Source: Dipylidium caninum (lineage: Eukaryota > Platyhelminthes > Cestoda > Cyclophyllidea > Dipylidiidae). Taken from it: a stretch of 64,000 bases of DNA. The stretch covers positions 1 to 64,000 of the forward strand of contig QEYB01000152.1 in NCBI GenBank assembly GCA_017562135.1. The letters are read 5' to 3'. The position numbers were made by a program, and so were the translations under genes. The notes beneath the pieces are model-generated. The model was given only the letters and a program-made list of their open reading frames with translations. It made no database searches and was not told the DNA's origin. Of the stretch, positions 33,817-46,157 are shown one piece after another (position 1 is the stretch's first letter; each line of letters begins with the position of its first letter).

Positions 33817-36800
33817 TTATCGCCTCTTGTTCTTCACATTCACCTCCTCATAGTAATGTCGGCCAGCACGCCCCGCTTTTCGACGCAAAGCACGTTCCAA
33901 TTGACGCTTGCGAGCCTTTGATAGACCTTCCGAAGAATCGGCGGTTTTTTCCTCCGCTAGCGCTTCCAATTCGTCTTCCAAATTGGGCAAGAGGTTAAAC
34001 CCATCGACGCTTGCATCACTTTTATCTTCTGTCTCCGCTTTCTCAGCCTTTCTTTCGCCTTCGTCAGCCTTTAAGTAGTAATATATAAGTAAGTATATAA
34101 GTAAAGTATACAAATATTAGGCAGTCATTAGTCTATTATTGTATAAACATTAATTTATAGGGCCTAGAAAAACACTTTCAATAAGGTAATGGAATTCAGC
34201 TTAAACTAAAGAGGTATATGCTCAGATTAGATGCCAAATTTGGAGTGTAATTAGTGCGGGTCACGTGGTGGCGTTACTTTCGATTTATAAGGTGCCTTTT
34301 TTCAGAGTTCGTTGTCTGAAGCTTTTGACTTGACGAGAACTCCCTTATCCATCTAATCAGTTACGATTGCCGACTTTCTCGTTTCCTATAAGTCTCCCTG
34401 TGTGCTGCATAGTCTCACTTTGTTATTGTTTACTCAGTATTAACGACTAGCAGAAACATTTAGTGATCATATAGTTTAATGGAGATTGGGCTTGAATGTC
34501 TACTAATGATTTAAATGCATTTTGTTTTTAAATATTCCCTTAAGATTAGGCCTCGAGATATTGCGCACAAATCCATGGAAATATCTGGGGAACTGTTAGT
34601 TGAAAAAGCTGTTCTTAAGATCGTTACTGCGGTCGAAATTAATGATAGTTAAATTAGACATTACCATTTGACAGAATTGAAAAACAGTACGATTACAAAA
34701 CAAAACCTGTTACAGAGGAGTCGTGAAGCGATGTTTAGCCCTAAAAGAATACAACTACAGAGGGGCAACTCTAGCACCACCTCAATACCACTTATTAGAG
34801 GAATAAACAAGTCCATTACGAACTCATAAAAACATTGACAAACCATTTCGACATCATATTCGTCCTGCTCCGCCTCCGGCTCTACGTTAAAAGCATTGGT
34901 AAAAGCCTGCAAGAAAAGAAAAAGGAATTAAATAAACAGGATAACCAAAGTCGATTCCACGTATTCAGGTTTAATAACGTATATCCAAGCAGATGGGTAT
35001 TCTTAACGTAGAATGTCGGAAAATTCATCAGCGGATCATAGGCATATAGACAATTTTATGATCAGTAAGACGGGGATTTTCACCAAATTTAGGCACACAG
35101 GAGAGAGTGGCAGCATCAGTACCTAAAGGTCACCACAAATAGCTGTTCCGATACACCTGTATAAAAATTGTTGAGAAGGGACAAAAATAACAGTAGAGGA
35201 GATCGACAACGAACGAGCCCTCAAGCCATTCCAGGATCTATCATGCTCATCTCGGCTCATAATCGCATTAAATAAAATAGTTAGATCATATTCGGATGGA
35301 ATGATCGTAGAGCCCACCAGGAAAAAGTATGACAAGTTGGAAACGAATAAATACAAACGCACGTATTCTAGAGTCTCTTCCTTCGGTGGCTCCTGATCGC
35401 ACCCGGTGACAGCAGTGTCTGAGGCACCATCGCCTTCATCATCTAGGGTGGGAGGTTTAACGAAATAGGGGAGTTTCCCACGTTGGAAGTCATTAAGAAC
35501 GCGCTTTGCTGTTGCTACGATGTCCGGTTCGCCACCCTGTAGACGTAGAATGGGCAATAATATGCTGGGACGGTAGGTACACTTAAAAATCACAAAGATT
35601 AAGAAGTTATCGCTTGCATTACAGTCTTTTGTAAAACGCATATCTCGGCCGTTAAACAAGAGGCTGTGGAAGGAATATAACGAGAATAATCTCTTAACAA
35701 AGACAGAAACAAAGAGTTCGTGGATAAGTATGGTGAGTTTGATTCTAATGTCTCGTGGGTGTGAAACCGAAACAGAAAAGATTCAGAAACGATGAACGGA
35801 TATTTCGCAAATTGGGAAGGTAAAAAGGATAAGAACGGAGAAAAGTCAAGACAAGCCAAAATTAATGGGGTGGTGGTCTTACAATATTACAAATTTCAAT
35901 AGGAGACCAAGTCAGCAGCACTTAACACAGTAAACAAATCGTACAAATTAAAGAGAAGGACGAGAATAGTTACTGGAGATGAAACAGACAACAAGATCTT
36001 GATGAGAGTAAAATGTCATAAAATGAAGAACGTTTCGTAGCAAGAGATGTGTGGAAATAGGATTAACAAGTTTCAAAAGTCTCGAAACAAAGGAGTACAC
36101 ACAGAGAGGGTCCCTGTACTTAATTCCTACTTGAAATAGTCTAAAAGACGAAGATGAGTTCAAATTGGTGGATTTAATATCAAGGATCAAATCAAACGCA
36201 TAAGTAACACACATGAATACCATACTATACTATATGTTAATACACAATCTCAACAGAAAAGGCCGTTCATAACTTGCAGAATGAACTTGAGCAAAAAGGG
36301 ATATATCAGGAGTTTACGCGACGGCAATTTAACAAAAACAAATTCTTCGAAAACAACTTTGAGAAGACACTCGAACGCACCTTAAGAAGTTTACCAGTTC
36401 GCTTAGCGACGAGTTCAAGGAAAACATCAGCATCCGTCGGCCACTTAGCATTGGGCAGATGTTCAGGAGCAGGAGTTTGAGCTGCTCCATGACCACCTCG
36501 TTGGTAGCCGGCTCAGAAGAGAGGGAGTCGCAGGAAGCAACGAAGTCGGGCAGGCCATAGCGCTGCTTTATAAATTCAGGCTTCACTCGAGCCAACACTT
36601 CAGGAATATACATCTCCGGATTTCGTAAATATTCAACCCGTACCTAAGCGAATAATGCATCACATAAAATTTTAGTTTGGTCGCTGGCTTATTAATATTG
36701 TCTGAAACGAAACAAAAAAACGCTCGAACAATAGACGCTAAATGATGTACAGGACTGGTAGCAATTCAACAAATTCCTAGACTCATTCTTTTACGAAACT

Positions 36801-38319
36801 TCAAAATTTTGCAATTAGACTGACAAAGCGTGTTGACAAAAGCAGTGCAGCGTTCAAAAATCAAACGTTTCATGTTTAAGAGACGAGGAATTGCATGCAT
36901 TACTCACCACGCCCTTCATGACGAGTTCAGCTTCTGTATCGCCCTCGGGATAAACAACACCAGGGCAGTCGATGAGATAGATAGACTTTAGCAGTGTTAC
37001 ATATTGCCAAACCTTAGTCTCTCCAGCCACCGGGGCAACTTTGCACACTTTTTTAGATCTAAAACAGTCATTAAAAGAAACGTCAGGTTGAGCCAGCCTA
37101 CCGAAGAGCATTGATAATACTAGATTTGCCCACGTTTGGATAGCCAATAATTCCTACACTAATTTGGTGGCGATCTTTAGCGTGCAGACTGGCCAGTTGG
37201 CGTAGAAGACTCATCAGGGCTGTTTTCCCCAGAGGTTTTGTTAAGTTGGCATAAAAAACGAGAGTAGGATACTCGGCGGAAAGTATAGTTTTCCAACGTT
37301 TCTACACAGGAGGTGAGGCAATAAATAAATCAACTTACTGTTATCCAAACAGGAACCAAATCCACTTTGTTAATTACAAAAATGAAGTGTTTATGTGGTT
37401 TTTCCTTCTTAAGGTACTGTTCAATATATCTTGATCGAGTGCCCAAAGGGTCTCGAGCATCAAGAACATAAAGTACCACATCGGAGGAATCAATAACTTT
37501 GAATAGTTCATTCCATAGGCGTTTAGAACTTCCTGCTTTGAAATGGGGGTCACTGATCAAATCACGGACTCCACCATTGTCGTGTTGGAGATGGCGATCT
37601 TTCTCGCGTGAATAGGTACGACGACTCAATTCAACTTCATGAATTAAAGACTAAAGATAAAAGTTAACGCAAACAAGTTGGACAAAAGCAACCCAGATAA
37701 AAAAACGAACTTACGGCGAGGTCATCACAGCTAAGTCGAGGCCGTTTCCGCCGAGCTTTTTTGCCAAAGGCGTCAGCAAAACTTTCGGCGGCAAGGATGT
37801 CAGCTCTCTTTTTCTGAAGACATCATTTAAGGGAGTAACTTAAAAATACGGATTTCTTTTCGTTCAGCAGAGAAATAGGTAAGCGGGTTTGGCGTAGTAT
37901 AATTTCGTATGGATTTCTGACTTTCATTGCTTCTTTGAATGCCTGCAGAGAATCTTGTGATATTACCCGCGTATTGCCTTAGCTAAATGCAAATGACAGA
38001 CCTATAATTACCAAACCAGCGTCGATTCGGTTCGACACGAGAGACAGCGCCAGATGCGACGGTGGATTGAAATGGCGCCGCCCTAATTATGTGGCCCTTT
38101 TTGTTGCTTAATTTCAGTTATTAGAATACATGCAATACCGTTTTGCCTTGAAATTGCGATACATATTGAGTCGCTTTATGGTGCTTTTGGATCTCATGTT
38201 TGATCCTTTTTCTCGTTTGCCCCGGTCTGAAACAAACGTGCACTACAATCAGTAATCATACCTGGATTAAGGGAATGTGCACCCCTATTAACATTGTCTC
38301 TTTTTCGAGGAGGCCCCAT
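33817..38319 (-). CDS. GNL2: GNL2 / NOG2, nucleolar circularly permuted GTPase (about 594-609 aa)
   Basis: Multi-exon minus-strand gene. Coding exons by splice sites and phase: 38262-38319, 38139-38226, 38012-38106, 37850-37977, 37715-37813, 37339-37650, 37102-37301, 36908-37058, about 36497(or 36542)-36643, 36381-36443, 35363-35536, 34844-34906 and 33817-34068. The product is the family GTPase that docks on pre-60S particles in the nucleolus and licenses their export. Motifs appear in permuted order: G4 NKVD (about residue 250), G1 GYPNVGKSS (about 313), G2 threonine in VAGETK (341) and G3 DCPG (357). The N-terminus keeps NPDR...[21 protein letters not shown] and WFGNTRVI. Downstream come GGEPDIV and LPYFVKPP, an acidic linker, and a basic tail ending [12 protein letters not shown]. 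Human GNL2 is 731 aa; the linker is shorter here. The frame across the exon at 36381-36643 closes only if an internal intron ending at 36444 is assumed. Confidence 0.95.
37059..38261 (-). other. Cluster of seven micro-introns in GNL2
   Basis: Introns: 38227-38261 (35 nt), 38107-38138 (32), 37978-38011 (34), 37814-37849 (36), 37651-37714 (64), 37302-37338 (37) and 37059-37101 (43). All begin GT and end AG, and each join keeps the reading frame and restores residues conserved in GNL2 proteins. Later introns are 264, about 53 or 98, 844, 456 and 775 nt. Confidence 0.9.
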
Positions 38320-40030
38320 TGCGCGACGAAATCCGCACGACGCGTTACAGCCTACCCGGGCTAAGATGCCTCGTTTTAACAACTTCGGTTAAAGTAAACC
38401 GGTGGTGTTGCGTGACGGTGTGATGAAGTCGTTACTTTCGTGATTCCACATATAAATGTATAATAGTCATGCTATTTGACAATTACCTCCTCGAACATCT
38501 TATTGTTCTTAATCCATGGTAAGGCGCCCTGGTGGTGGTATCTTTTATGTCATATTGTATTGCATTAACTTAGAACTCAAGCAACTCATTTTGTCCGTAA
38601 ATTTTAAAAGTTCTATTCAAAATACCCATTGATATTGTTGTTTTACACCACATGCATACACAGTCAACTTGACGCTGTGCATATCAAGAACATATTTTCA
38701 TACCGTAGCTACCTACGTTTCGCACTGGGAGCTATGATGTATTAACTGCCTAGCGACATATTATGGGTCTAAGACAATTATTATACTGCGCCGTCTATGT
38801 CAACTAAATTGAAGAAATGTTGTTATTGGGATATACTTTAGTGCTGCAGGCTAAAATATAAATTTAATTGTAAAGAGATTGGCTAACGTTTAACAGTGCT
38901 TATCTTCACGAAATACCCATCTCACTATCTGTGTAACATTAAAAGTACTGTGAGGGCTTTAATATCACCACTCTCACTGCCATCTAAAGAAATATGGTTG
39001 CGGTCTTTTTAGGATGCAGTTGTAGCATATCCCCCGTATGCAGCGTCGAAACAATGAGCAACATCGTTATTTCATATAAAACTATTAATTCATTGACTTA
39101 ATGGAGGACCAGATACTCGATTTAAAGTCGCTACAGACATTAATAAATTTCTCCATACAGCTTGGTTTCACGAAAGATTTATATTAACTTTCATTCGCAT
39201 AGCGGATATTTTTGCACTTGTGATATAAAAGAGGTTTTCCGCCTACATCTGAAAACCTACACCCTGTTGCAAGAGTGCTTGACCATATTAGCCTTTTATT
39301 TCTTTTGGAATTTAGTGGAAAAGTAACTTAATTACGTAAATACTATTCACGAGTTGTTTGTTATTGGCGTCTAAATCTATTTCATAGTTGTTCACATTTC
39401 CCATAACAACCAAAATGGTAAGAGGGTTTACAGTTCACACGAAAATCTAAACCTTCTCGCGACCAAGGAATGACTCTTTAGCGAAACAAGTATTTACTCA
39501 AGAGATCCAATGCTCTCTCAATGGGTTGGCACTCTCCTTAGCGTAGAACAGGAGGGGGAGGCTAGGGTTCCCATTAAAGTATGTAACCACTATGCTTTCT
39601 GCAATATTGCCAAGCTACTGGGGTTCAGTAAGTTTTAAGGCAGGATAGAGCATTTTACATCATCTATAGGTTTTTTTCATAGTTGGTACCCAAGATGTAT
39701 GTTAACGCTTGAAGTGATTAGTTTTGGACAAGACGATCAGGTTCTAATCATTGGGATACAGGTAATAACTGCCTGTACGTGAATAAATTTCGTTAAGATT
39801 TCATATGTAGTACATAATTTCGAACAATCTAGTATTTTGGTGCGTGTTTGCATACTTTGAAAAAATGAGTAGTATCTGTCGGCCCCCAAATTTACACAAT
39901 GGGGATCTCAAGAACTTTAATGTACGCAATATTTATCACTTCGGATGTTTTTATTCTGGCGAAAATTCTTATTTCCACGTCTAAAGTACTTGAGAATCGT
40001 ACGCTTTCCCTGAGATTTTCAACTCTTTTC
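38320..40030. other. AT-rich intergenic region between GNL2 and the aerolysin-like gene
   Basis: The two genes diverge from here. The region has no convincing open frame or repeat. The GNL2 5' flank (38320-38500) should hold its promoter, but I see no clear TATA or CCAAT element. The far end approaches the paired-CCAAT promoter at 40033. Confidence 0.5.
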
Positions 40031-40032
40031 CC

Positions 40033-40090
40033 ATTGGTTGGCGATGACGCAAAATCTCTGATTGGTCCCCTTCCCACTTTCCACTGACGT
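40033..40090 (+). promoter_or_regulatory. Putative promoter: two inverted CCAAT boxes plus CRE-like sites
   Basis: ATTGG (inverted CCAAT) occurs at 40033-40037 and 40061-40065, 28 nt apart, with TGACGC between them (about 40045) and TGACGT at 40085-40090. All lie 45-102 nt before the ATG at 40135. CCAAT boxes bind NF-Y and TGACGT resembles the CREB/ATF core. The assignment is inference from motif spacing. Confidence 0.45.
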
Positions 40091-40134
40091 AGCACGCGCC
40101 CAGCGCACACTTGTCCGACCCACCTCACAATACC

Positions 40135-43100
40135 ATGACGAATTCCTTGGAAGTACCGGCTCGTAAAGATGCTGAACTTTTTGACCTCAACGCTGTGGTG
40201 CGCGCCTGGGCCATTAACTCCTTTATGGAGGCTTGTGACAGTCGAACCCGGCGAAAGGTGTGTGAGGGGACCGAAGGGGGTACCGGGGCTCTTGAGGTAC
40301 AGCTATTGTGGGATGATGTAGTTTGTTGGAGTGAAGTGCCTACTTTCGCTGATAACTGCTCCGTCCAACTGCCAAAATCCCATGTGCTCTTCTCCACGGC
40401 TTATCGGAATAATACTGACTCGGTGCAGGAGTACAACTTTCGCACGGATCGGTCAACGCGATCCACCGCAGAAATCGAGCTCTCCAAAGGATTCAATGCT
40501 CATAGAGACATAGGCGTCAAGTTACAGGTGATTAATATGAACACGTTTTTAAAAATTTTGTCTAACTATTACACCATAATTCTCAACTTCTCTTCAAATA
40601 TATTTAAGAATTTTCCCTATACTCTGCTGGAGTGCACCTCAAACTATCTTAACCTAAGATGATGTGTGATAACCGGATCTGGCAGATCCAACCAGCTACC
40701 ACTGTATTTATATTACGGACGGTCATGTGAGCTTTATTCCGTGAAAGAAAAAACTTGTCAAAGATTTGCCTTTCCGTGACCCGCTTTATCTATGCTCCAT
40801 TTATTAGTCTATTGTTCCACCATCTTCCCGGCAAATTCGTTTAAGTTGACGAGTGTAACAAACGGATGTTATCTAATAAATGTCCCGTTGGGAGGCACGG
40901 AAACAAATCCTCTTCATGGTCACATCCATTCCCAAGTGTCAAATAGAGACACGGCAAATTAGGCGGTTAAAAATTATTTTACGTCGACCGTTAAATGGGG
41001 CTATTTTAATAACAGCTTATGAATATTATAATTAGCGTTGGTTAGAGCAAGGATGGATTTTAATGTTCCGTACAGTTGGGAAAAAAATTAATTTGTGTCT
41101 TTGTTTCGTAACTTGAGGTTTTTTTCCACTTTCACACGCATTCAAGGGAAGGCATAGCCTCAGAGCCGAGGTGTTATAAACGGTACCGATGAGGTAAGTC
41201 CATTAGAGGGTTCGCATCTTCCCAATTTCCCCTTACTTCCTGCCTGAACAGAATTTTGCATTGTGTGGCCATTAGGACGGTTTCTGATTCCGTCGCACTA
41301 TCCACCTTTTGAAAGGATTATTCAAATGACTTGTTTTTTTCCCCTTGTAACAACCGCGCTTTTCGAGTCCTTGAGACATAAAACCGAGGAGCGTGAAGAC
41401 GTAGTCACTTGACAGGAGTAAATTAAGCGTAATTTTGGGGCGGATGTGAGGAAAAGTATGAAGGGGATAAGGGTAAGTGAAAGCACAACTTGAACAAATT
41501 GCTCCTCCCTTCGTTGAATGAGGTCTTCAGCCTCCCTACTTTTGGTCTACTTGCAAACCGGCGATATTCGCAACACTTATAGGCACTTTTGTGCTGAACT
41601 ACTGGGCAAATAGTTTGCATGTGAGCGATTTGTTAAATCCCCTAATTTTTCATACTGTGCGCCCATGCGAGTAGTGAAGATAAAAGTCCTTTAAGAGAAA
41701 TGACGAATAAAGTTGCACTCCATACAAGTGTATACTAACTTCTTATTTGAAAATTAATTTCTACCACTCGAGTAAATTTCCTTCCAACAATCAACTTTTT
41801 CCGTTAAGACTATACGAACATAAGGTCAAGACAGAATTCGCCTCGATTTCTACAGACATCATAAAACCCATCGCCAACATAGATTCAGGTCATTTCCGTG
41901 CCATTGGAACAGAAAATCGCACTTTTAAATCAAAATTATAGTTTACCAGGTTTTCGTGTCCGCCACGTCGATCGAATCTGCGCAATGAAGTCAGACAGAA
42001 GTCAATCGCTTATGGTACAAACAAGCCCGGAGGATTGGAAGCAACGGCCAACATCAATCAACCTGTAGCATTAAGGACAGATGCGAAGGCACCCATTAAA
42101 AACACTTGCGCCGTATAATGCACTGCAAATGTTTGTACATTTAATCGTATTCATGGCAGAAGGTCTGCTTTCCCCTCACTATGCCTCGTGGCAACAAATC
42201 GCCCAGTTGGAAATCATTTTCACCGCCATCCCATCCGGTAATTCGTCCTCCACAATGCATGTTCGCTGCTAATGTGCACTCGGACGATTGTCACTTCGCC
42301 GACACGCCAAATAAAAGTCGGTTGTCGTGTAAAATCACCATAATTTTACGGAAACGCCTTTAAACCCCCAACGATCAGTCACAGGTGTGTGTGTGTGTGT
42401 GTGGCTTAGTCCGAACACTTGAGTTTTAGCAATTCATTGCGGGCGCCGAAGGTGCCGAATTTAAATAAGTCAGTAATGAGCACTCCAACTGAATGCAAAT
42501 ATGACTAAGTTTGTCAACAATTCACACGTTGACCAAGAGTTTGGTTAGCAATCAGTGGAGGTGTGCTGTGGCAATGATTTAACACCTCCACATGAAATGC
42601 ACGGATACATTTTGGGACGCCAATTTTCTTCACCTTCAGTTACGACCGACGAACATTGTTACATGGGATCCCTTTTCATCGGTGTCCCTTGTTTAAGGAG
42701 GAAATTTATTTTAATCTGAGTGTTGTTCTCGATTATACATTGTAAAATCATGAAGATGGGGATCTACTTGCAGATGTTTGATTGGAGATATGGACAGAAA
42801 GTGGGAAAAAGATGAGGATGCCTCACCCCCGCCCCGACAACCCAATTCAGGCGTCGCGGGGACGCTCCGATTGCCGATTTGTTTTAATTGTTGCAGACGT
42901 AATGTAGGTTGAAATGCGCCAGGCAGGAGAAGACAGTCGTGGTAAATGTCCCCTCCCCGAAATTTGATGTCGTATTTGACGTTGATGACCGTCATTATTC
43001 CTTTCATTCGGCCGTGGCAAACCTCCTTTTGCAACTCCTACTTTAATGTCCTTCCTCCAAGGAGAACTCATTAATTTCTGCAGGAAGGGAAAGTGGGCTG

Positions 43101-45592
43101 TGAGCACTGCGCCTCCACACTCCAAAATCAACTCCAAGAGGACTCTCGAGTCCTGTCATCTGGCCATTTCTCGCCAATTAGTGTGTCCGACACGAAAGAT
43201 ATTTTCACGACTGCGATTTCCTTTTTCCTTTGACTAGGTTTTGTCGAGACCAAATGGTGGCTCTCTGCAGACTGAAATTAGAGTAATTTGTTTAATTTGC
43301 GAAACTCTCAATTGGGGATGAACTTCTTACGATAAGAGAACCTATGTTTCCTAAGAAATATTCACGCAACTGGTATAAAATGAAATATTTTTTCACTTTA
43401 CACCTGCTGAACACAAGTATTCATCACCATTGGAGGAGTGGTAAGTAAAATAATGAAGGAAGTGGAGTAATTTTTTCCCCAAACTCCCGATGATCTGCAA
43501 AATGACACGCGCATTTCCGAGTAATGAGAAGCGAAAAATTTTCGCCACTTCACATTTGCTAGCTTAAGATACTATAAATTCAGTGATTGACTATTTAGTA
43601 AGTAGTATATCCTCCCCCCAAATTACAACCATGAGGGGGTAGGGTGAGGAGTTAAGACCAGGCAAAACAATGTTAGGAATGCCTGAGGGTGCTATTTTTG
43701 GCTCGTTAGGCAGGCACCAGAATAGCAATTGTGTACAGTTGATCAGTGACGAATTCGGAAGGAGATGTTTGAGGAAAGCCGCGGCTAAACACCTCCTCGC
43801 ATTGCGTCTGTTTATGTTCAACTTATTCGTTATCTCACTTGTTAATATTTTGATGCCCCTGGGTAAGTTCCGCCGACGCTTTTCTCACCAAGAAGTTGCA
43901 CCACTTTCGAGGCTGTTTTTTGCGTCATGCGAACTTCACTGCCTTAAAGTCCAGGGTAAATTTACAGAATCGTTAGCTGCCAAATAAAGAGAATTCTGCT
44001 GCAATCTTTTTTTGGTGAAATTTACAGCAAGAAAATATCTTAGGGGTGAATAAACAAGGGTGTTATATTTCTAAATTTAGCTGCCCAACCAAATTATGGA
44101 GGCGAATGCTGGATTTTCGCAGGAAATTTCCCTCTCCAAGGCCACCAGACAGTGCTTGGAGGAGGAGATGTCGTGGGGCGTCGACGCTCGCGTCGAAGTA
44201 CAGCCCAAATCGACTGCCAACATTGAGGTTTGTTCACCACCACCGCCACCACACCACCACCACCACACCACCACCACCACCACCACCACCACCACCACCA
44301 CCACCACCACCACCACCACCACCACCACCACCACCACCACCACCACCACCACCACCACCACCACCGCCACCGCCATCCACCGTTGACATCATCTTCAGCG
44401 TCAAAGTAGTGGGCTGTCAACCCAGGTTTTCGACCCAAGTGCACACCGACTACAACGTTTCACTTATCAGACGCTCCAATCATCATCTCCACATCATTTG
44501 CCTTTGACAAATATCACTTGGCTGATAAATGTGAAGATAATTTTTGAGAGATGCTTAGGAGATTGAAAGCTTTTTTTGCCCATTTGAGGGAAACAAACCG
44601 TTCATACGGAAGAGAAAAAAATGGTGTCACCAAATGGCAGAATAATTGTCGATTGCACAGCATAGATAAGCTGACTGGAAAGAATGGTGGGATTGGGAGA
44701 CACGGCAGCATTGAAATCCCCACTAAAAGCGTGGGAATTTATACAAAACAAAATGCTCGAATACCCTGGATTCTGTAGCAATTTATGCACCTCGTTTTAC
44801 ACATAAAACCCCTCTTCTTCCTGCCTTAGAGGAAACAGTGACTTTTAAATACGACTCTACTCTCGCTCTCTGGGAAATTGTGAAATTAAGGGCTTTAGTA
44901 GTGAGAGGCCTGGACGTAATAATGGTTTGGATGATGGCAACATCTCCCCTCCGGCCAAACGAGAGTTGCCTCGAGACCTAGCAACAATTCCACTTGTTAA
45001 ATGCCTAATCATTGGGATTTTGTTATTTTTTCACCTTCTTCGCATAACTTTGGAGCCATTTTCTCCGGTGTAAAGGGTGCAGATGCAATTGAAGAAGTAT
45101 GATTAAAAATTACATGATTTTGGCTGTGAATTCTTTCCAAATTGCTTGATTTGGTTCCGTACGACCCGATATTCGCGTATCGCCGATGTCCTTGGCTCTT
45201 TTTACTCATCAACGTCCACACTTAGGGCCTCAAGGGTGCTGTAAATGGATTCTCTTGCCATTTTTTAACAGGTCAAGATAGTGGAGCATCAAATGACCTG
45301 CCGTTTTGCCGTGGACACTCGTCTCAAAGGACGTATTCGCGCTGTGTGCATGGACGGCCGTCAAAACAACGCCTTCCTCATGAACATAGAAGCCGATCTG
45401 GGCGATGTTGTGAAGGCCCACCTCGAAAAGTGGCGGTCCGCGCCAGGACCACGACTGACCCATGTTAAAGTTGAGGGTAACGCCAAACCCAAAACGATTG
45501 TCATAACAACTGAAGGCCGATGCGCCTTCCGCTTCGGTGTTCGACAGGAGGTTGAAGTAACTCAAGTTGCACCTCCCTATCCTTCACCCTAA
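40135..45592 (+). CDS. Aerolysin/ETX-like beta-pore-forming-domain protein (286 aa, three exons)
   Basis: Exons 40135-40527, 44081-44227 and 45272-45592. All joins are phase 0 with GT-AG introns of 3553 and 1044 nt. Exon 1 (131 residues) carries a charged N-terminal part, then a TAYRNNTD segment leading into Ser/Thr-rich strands with STAEIELSKGF. Exon 2 (49 residues) has NAGFSQEISLS and then EEMSWGVDARVEV. Exon 3 (106 residues) runs from VKIVEHQMTCRF to a FRFGVRQEVEV end. Alternating long amphipathic strands rich in Ser/Thr, with a GFS-type turn, are typical of the aerolysin/epsilon-toxin/natterin fold that forms oligomeric beta-barrel pores. Animal members are mostly uncharacterised or defensive. 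No signal peptide is seen after the chosen ATG (a TTG lies in frame 24 nt upstream), suggesting a cytosolic or unconventionally released protein. Gene structure is strong; family call is moderate. An unrelated beta-rich protein is the main alternative. Confidence 0.68.
40528..44080 (+). other. Intron 1 of the aerolysin-like gene (3.5 kb)
   Basis: Begins GTGATT and ends AAATTTAG. It contains a GT dinucleotide repeat (42384-42403). Two overlapping minus-strand open frames at 42711-43137 have no recognisable domain. I saw no nested gene that I can support. Confidence 0.65.
42384..42403. repeat. (GT)n microsatellite
   Basis: Ten GT units within intron 1 of the aerolysin-like gene. Confidence 0.9.
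44235..44380. repeat. (CAC)n microsatellite in intron 2
   Basis: About 146 nt of nearly uninterrupted CAC/ACC units start 8 nt after the intron 2 donor of the aerolysin-like gene (exon 2 ends at 44227). Small interruptions (CCG, ACA) lie at both ends. The tract produces spurious poly-Pro, poly-Thr, poly-His, poly-Val and poly-Trp frames. Confidence 0.95.
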
Positions 45593-45946
45593 AAACACAT
45601 CCTATTAATCCCCAGTGTAATTGTGCTTCCTGTCAATCAATCTCAATTGATTTTGCTACGGAGAAAAAATGTTTATTTATAATAATCACATTCTAGTTAG
45701 TGAAAATACCGAAGAATGTTGTTTCTTTCCTACCGTACTTCAAAAAGCCTACGTACTCGAAACAAAAGACTCCTTTTTCATGATGCATTTGAGGAGACTG
45801 CGGCCGCATTATGAGCAACAATTTCTTCAAGTAATAATGATACTGTTATTATTTATGGACAAAAGAATGGCCTGTGCTCGGGGAAAAGACTGAAGTAATC
45901 GTGTTGAAGTCTACCTTTGGTGGGCAGTCAGTGAGTGCATTGTCAG

Positions 45947-46157
45947 GTCCACTTCGAGGTTATCGTTGGAGGCAAAAAACGTCAAGTTGGTGTAAATGCG
46001 CTAGGCAATTTTAAGGGAATTTGGCTCCTCTGTCTACCATAGACGTTTTGCTATCCATCTGCGTTTCTAGGTCGGTTTGGGCAACTCGAAATGGATAAAA
46101 TTGTACGGTGTACCCGGCGAGGGCGAGTGGTTCCTCAGAATCACCATACCACCTTAA
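45947..46157 (+). CDS. Candidate coding segments, product unknown
   Basis: An AG-preceded open segment at 45947-45985 (VHFEVIVGGKKRQ) and another at 46071-46157, preceded by TTTCTAG, which reads VGLGNSKWIKLYGVPGEGEW and ends FLRITIPP before a stop. If an 85 nt GT-AG intron separates them, they join in phase 0. Composition and strand-like alternation look coding. I recognise no family. The donor (GTTGGT) is weak, and no start exon was found between the aerolysin-like stop at 45592 and here. They may be a 3' end of an unannotated gene or chance. Confidence 0.3.

Noticed and set aside
40125..40397. Minus-strand 90-codon frame opposite exon 1 of the aerolysin-like gene
   Set aside because: Shadow of the plus-strand exon, which has correct splice signals and in-phase downstream exons.
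44077..44507. Long poly-Pro, poly-Thr, poly-Val and poly-Trp open frames
   Set aside because: They are six-frame translations of the CAC microsatellite in intron 2. The real exon 2 ends at 44227 before it.
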